Shown piece after piece: positions 12,531 to 14,695 of a stretch of DNA of 14,695 nt. The DNA lies in NCBI GenBank assembly GCA_900545165.1, contig UQYA01000043.1, forward strand, positions 1 through 14,695, in the 5' to 3' direction. The translations under genes were made by a program, and so were the position numbers. Origin of the DNA: an uncultured Collinsella sp. Its GTDB lineage: Bacteria; Actinomycetota; Coriobacteriia; Coriobacteriales; Coriobacteriaceae. The notes beneath the pieces were generated by a model. The model was not told where the DNA came from. It searched no databases and worked only from the letters and a program-made list of their open reading frames with translations. How positions within the stretch are numbered: position 1 is the first letter of the stretch; the number at the start of each line of letters is the position of its first letter.

Positions 12531-13217
12531 CTACAAATAAACCCCCTCACCGAGTTGCCTGTGGAACTCGGCGTGATGGTCGCGTGCCCAGGTAAAGAGT
12601 GCCTGGTCAAAATTGGTGCGCGCGGCTGGGATGCCAAAGACGCCGGCAACTTCGACGCGCACAAACTCCAGTGCCGGCAGCTTGTTGATGGCAGTGAGGG
12701 CAAACGGGGACGAGGGCTCCTCGAACAGATAGCGGCTGCCTTGCAGCGCGTCGCAACTGGTGCACGTGTTGCCGAGCGACGGGGCTTTGGAGGCTCGCGC
12801 GCCTACGGGCTTGTAGCCGCAGCGCTTATGAAGGTAGTCGCGGATTTCGCCCGGCACGCAGCCAAGAGAGGGCACGATGGCGAGTGCGTTGGCATTGGCC
12901 GTGTCGATGGCAATGTGCCCAGCTTCGTTGGGCGCGTGCGCGATGGCGATGCTCTCGTCGCTATCGGTTCGATAGGGAATGCCGAAGGCCGCGACTGAGG
13001 TCTCTTTGTGACACTTCCAGCATTCGCGCTTGCCCAGTACTAGATATATATACGGCGCAGAGGGGTCGGATCGGTCAATACCGGGCAGCCACTCGGCAAA
13101 GGGCTCGGGGTTGACGCCGCTGGGTACATACCAGATCTTCTTGGTCCGGTCCCATTTGGCGCCCAGCGCCTTGGCTTCTTCTTTGTGCGAAAAGGGGACA
13201 TCGAGCTCGGTGCGCAT
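12531..13217 (-). CDS. DUF5710 domain protein with two CxxC pairs
   Basis: A 228-residue protein. Residues 1-45 (RTELDVPFSHKEEAKALGAKWD, then IWYVP and FAEWLP) match the DUF5710 layout, a small domain often found in plasmid primase/helicase or phage-related proteins. The remainder carries C66/C69 (RECWKCHKE) and C152/C155 (NTCTSCDAL), which probably form one zinc site, and a C-terminal half (SRYLFEEPSSPFALTAINKLP) I do not recognise. AAGGAG lies 6 nt before the ATG at 13217, fixing the start; the frame continues upstream without similarity. It converges with the zinc-ribbon gene (38-bp gap). Together with that gene it makes two neighbouring proteins with paired CxxC motifs. Role unknown; DUF5710 hints at DNA-related or mobile-element ancestry. 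Confidence 0.8.
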   Translation of the reverse strand: MRTELDVPFSHKEEAKALGAKWDRTKKIWYVPSGVNPEPFAEWLPGIDRSDPSAPYIYLVLGKRECWKCHKETSVAAFGIPYRTDSDESIAIAHAPNEAGHIAIDTANANALAIVPSLGCVPGEIRDYLHKRCGYKPVGARASKAPSLGNTCTSCDALQGSRYLFEEPSSPFALTAINKLPALEFVRVEVAGVFGIPAARTNFDQALFTWARDHHAEFHRQLGEGVYL

Positions 13218-13411
13218 GGCGGCTCCTTGGTGCTGCAGGTGCAAGTGGCTCAAGGATACCGCAGGGCGCAGACATCGCGGCGTTTTGTCGAGAAGTTGCG
13301 GCTCGGATGGGTTCGAGACGCGTTGGTCTCGGCCTCGGTGGCTATTGACGCGGTTTTGTGCATGGGCGGGGTGGTTGCTTGGGCGGTTGGAACTGCCAGC
13401 GGATTTGGCGA

Positions 13412-13451
13412 CATAAAACAAAACAGCTCAGAGACATAGCCTCTGAGCTGT
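13412..13451 (-). terminator. Intrinsic terminator of the tRNA-Val gene
   Basis: Read on the minus strand, ACAGCTCAGAG and CTCTGAGCTGT form a perfect 11-bp stem with a 7-nt loop. It is followed directly by TTTTGTTTTATG, a classic U tract. It begins 8 nt after the CCA end of the tRNA. Confidence 0.93.
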
Positions 13452-13458
13452 GAACATT

Positions 13459-13533
13459 TGGTGGGCGTTAGAAGATTTGAACTTCTGACCTCTTCCGTGT
13501 CAGGGAAGCGCTCTCCCCCTGAGCTAAACGCCC
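13459..13533 (-). tRNA. tRNA-Val (anticodon GAC)
   Basis: The complement reads GGGCGTT / AACGCCC as acceptor stem, GCTC-AGGGGGA-GAGC as D arm, CTTCC-CTGACAC-GGAAG as anticodon arm, AGGTC as variable loop and AGAAG-TTCAAAT-CTTCT as T arm, then A and an encoded CCA. All stems are complete. The loop centre GAC reads GUC and GUU valine codons. The gene is 75 nt including CCA, with its own promoter and terminator, so it is a single-gene transcription unit. Confidence 0.97.
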
Positions 13534-13562
13534 GATCAAGGGTGCGCAAGCGCGCAAGGGAT

Positions 13563-13607
13563 AATATAACGGAGCCTGAACTCGGTGGCAAGAACATTTT
13601 TAAAAAT
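13563..13607 (-). promoter_or_regulatory. tRNA-Val promoter with AT-rich upstream element
   Basis: On the minus strand TTGCCA (13586-13591, 5 of 6) and TATATT (13563-13568, 5 of 6) are 17 bp apart. The 12-bp palindrome ATTTTTAAAAAT (13596-13607) lies just upstream of the -35 box, where an UP element would contact the polymerase alpha subunit. The start would be about 20 nt before the mature tRNA. Confidence 0.8.
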
Positions 13608-13822
13608 CGCTTACATTGTGGAATTCGGGGGCTTTGTCATATCCATTTCAAAAGAGCCTGCTGCCGCGATTTGGCTGTTGCATAATGCAAGCCCATTGTG
13701 GTATCGAGCTATGGAAAGACGTCTGCGGAATTGTCCTACCGATAAACGGACAAGCCTCCAGCTGGTGCCTTTGCCGTGGTAAGGTAAGCCGAATTGCTTC
13801 CAGACTGTTTCGGGGGAGTGGA
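13608..13822. other. Gene-free region before the EamA transporter
   Basis: No credible gene. It contains the palindrome TTGCATAATGCAA (13678-13690) and the inverted repeat TTGTCC-N11-GGACAA (13731-13753). Both are candidate regulator sites for the downstream transporter; no convincing -35/-10 pair was found. Confidence 0.4.
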
Positions 13823-14695
13823 ATGAGCAAAGAGTGTGTCGAGCAGGTCGAAGGCGCAGGGGCTTCGGTGCCGATGACCGATATATCGAACATTGATGTG
13901 CCCGAGGGCACTGACGAGCTCAGCCGCAGTACCCGCCGTGCATGGCGCGACCGCCTGAACAGTGCGTCGACGCGCAAGATGATTACGGGCGTTCTGGCCA
14001 CGCTCGTGGGCGGCTCGTTTTGGGGCTTCTCGGGTACCAGCGCGAGCTTCCTGTTCGATACCTACCATGTCGATACGCTGTGGCTCATGAGCGTGCGCCA
14101 GATTCTCGCCGGCCTGCTTTTTATGGTCGTGGTCGTTGCGCGCGACCGTGCGCGCCTGGTCAAGCTTTGGACGACGCCGGCCGACCGCAAGCAGCTGTTG
14201 CTCTTTACCGCCTTTGGCCTGCTCTTTAACCAGTTTTGTTATCTTTCGGCCGTGCGCCTGACCAATGCCGGAACCGCGACGGTGCTTCAGTGCCTGCAGC
14301 TGGTCATCATTATGGGATACACCTGCGTTATCGACCGCCGCAGGCCGCGCACGCGCGAGGTTATCGGCATTGGCTTGGCTCTGGGCGGTACGTTTTTGAT
14401 CGCCACCGGCGGTGACCCCACCAGCCTGAGCATCTCGCCGCTCGGCCTGGTCGCGGGCCTTATGTGTGCGGTCAGCGCCACCTGCATGGCGGTGATCCCC
14501 GCCAAGATCCTGCCCGAATATGGCAGCCCCATCGTCACGGGTTCGGCTATGCTCACGGCGGGCATCGTTTCGTGTGCTTTCGTTCGCCCTTGGGCGCATA
14601 TGCCGGCGCTCGATGTTGCCGGTATCGAGGCGCTCGCGGTGTTCGTGGTCATCGGTTCGTTTTTTGCCTACATGCTCTATATGCAGGGCGTTAAG
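13823..14695 (+). CDS. EamA-family (DMT superfamily) transporter, 3' partial
   Basis: The frame runs in from ATG 13823 to the last base, 291 codons, with no stop inside the window. It encodes an inner-membrane carrier of the drug/metabolite transporter superfamily; substrate not predictable. Eight membrane helices are visible, near residues 53-72, 86-106, 124-144, 149-170, 178-196, 205-226, 236-255 and 267-288, so about two of the usual ten lie beyond the window. Typical EamA segments are GGSFWGFSGTSASF in helix 1, MSVRQILAGLLF in helix 2 and LTNAGTATVLQCLQLV in helix 4. GGGGGAG lies 5 nt before the ATG. The 52-residue charged N-terminal tail is longer than usual for the family; a later start at M18 is possible, but it has no better ribosome site. 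Confidence 0.88.
   Translation, partial: MSKECVEQVEGAGASVPMTDISNIDVPEGTDELSRSTRRAWRDRLNSASTRKMITGVLATLVGGSFWGFSGTSASFLFDTYHVDTLWLMSVRQILAGLLFMVVVVARDRARLVKLWTTPADRKQLLLFTAFGLLFNQFCYLSAVRLTNAGTATVLQCLQLVIIMGYTCVIDRRRPRTREVIGIGLALGGTFLIATGGDPTSLSISPLGLVAGLMCAVSATCMAVIPAKILPEYGSPIVTGSAMLTAGIVSCAFVRPWAHMPALDVAGIEALAVFVVIGSFFAYMLYMQGVK

Noticed and set aside
13459..13533. tRNA-Val as an att site for an integrated island
   Set aside because: No second copy of the tRNA 3' end was found in the window, and no integrase is present; an island edge outside the window is possible but not shown.
13250..13597. Minus-strand open frame across the tRNA
   Set aside because: It translates the tRNA itself and its terminator, a common false gene.
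13736..14599. Minus-strand open frame opposite the EamA gene
   Set aside because: Charged, low-complexity antisense product; the plus strand encodes a regular membrane protein with a ribosome site.

Overview
The window looks like chromosomal DNA from a high-GC, gut-associated actinobacterium of the class Coriobacteriia, most likely Collinsella or a close relative. That assignment is inference. It rests on base composition, strong GGAGG-type ribosome sites, an Amadori-product deglycase next to a GntR regulator, an acetyl-type MetA, and a Cym1/PreP-like M16C peptidase. No 16S rRNA or ribosomal protein gene is present to settle it.

Positions 1-4200 hold metabolic genes. They are the end of a GntR/UTRA regulator, a SIS-family deglycase of the FrlB type with its own promoter and a pair of operator-like direct repeats, an L-lactate/2-hydroxyacid dehydrogenase read the other way, MetA (predicted homoserine O-acetyltransferase), and 5-formyltetrahydrofolate cyclo-ligase. 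Positions 4200-5050 hold a hicA-hicB toxin-antitoxin operon between two long perfect stem-loops. It has a promoter overlapped by an inverted-repeat operator, and an upstream tandem repeat containing a GAAC-N4-GTTC site. Positions 5062-8106 are one large zinc metallopeptidase of family M16C.

Positions 8107-8728 carry no gene but are packed with repeats: a degenerate 51-bp tandem repeat, a 130-bp near-symmetrical giant hairpin built from the same units, and two clusters of GAGAGATA motifs around a likely promoter. They lie upstream of an AlbA_2/Schlafen-type ATP-binding regulator. Positions 8729-13217 form a loosely packed accessory stretch: this AlbA_2 protein, an unrecognised helical protein, an HNH endonuclease with an N-terminal domain resembling McrA-like enzymes, a tiny double zinc-ribbon protein, and a DUF5710 protein with two CxxC pairs. 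The nuclease and the ATPase suggest a defence or genome-conflict role, but no known multi-gene defence system can be assembled from them.

The right end has a complete tRNA-Val(GAC) unit (promoter with an AT-rich upstream element, CCA-encoding gene, terminator) and the first 291 codons of an EamA-family transporter that runs off the window. The most unusual features are the repeat-dense 8240-8680 region with its regulator-like neighbour, and the layered regulatory region of hicAB.
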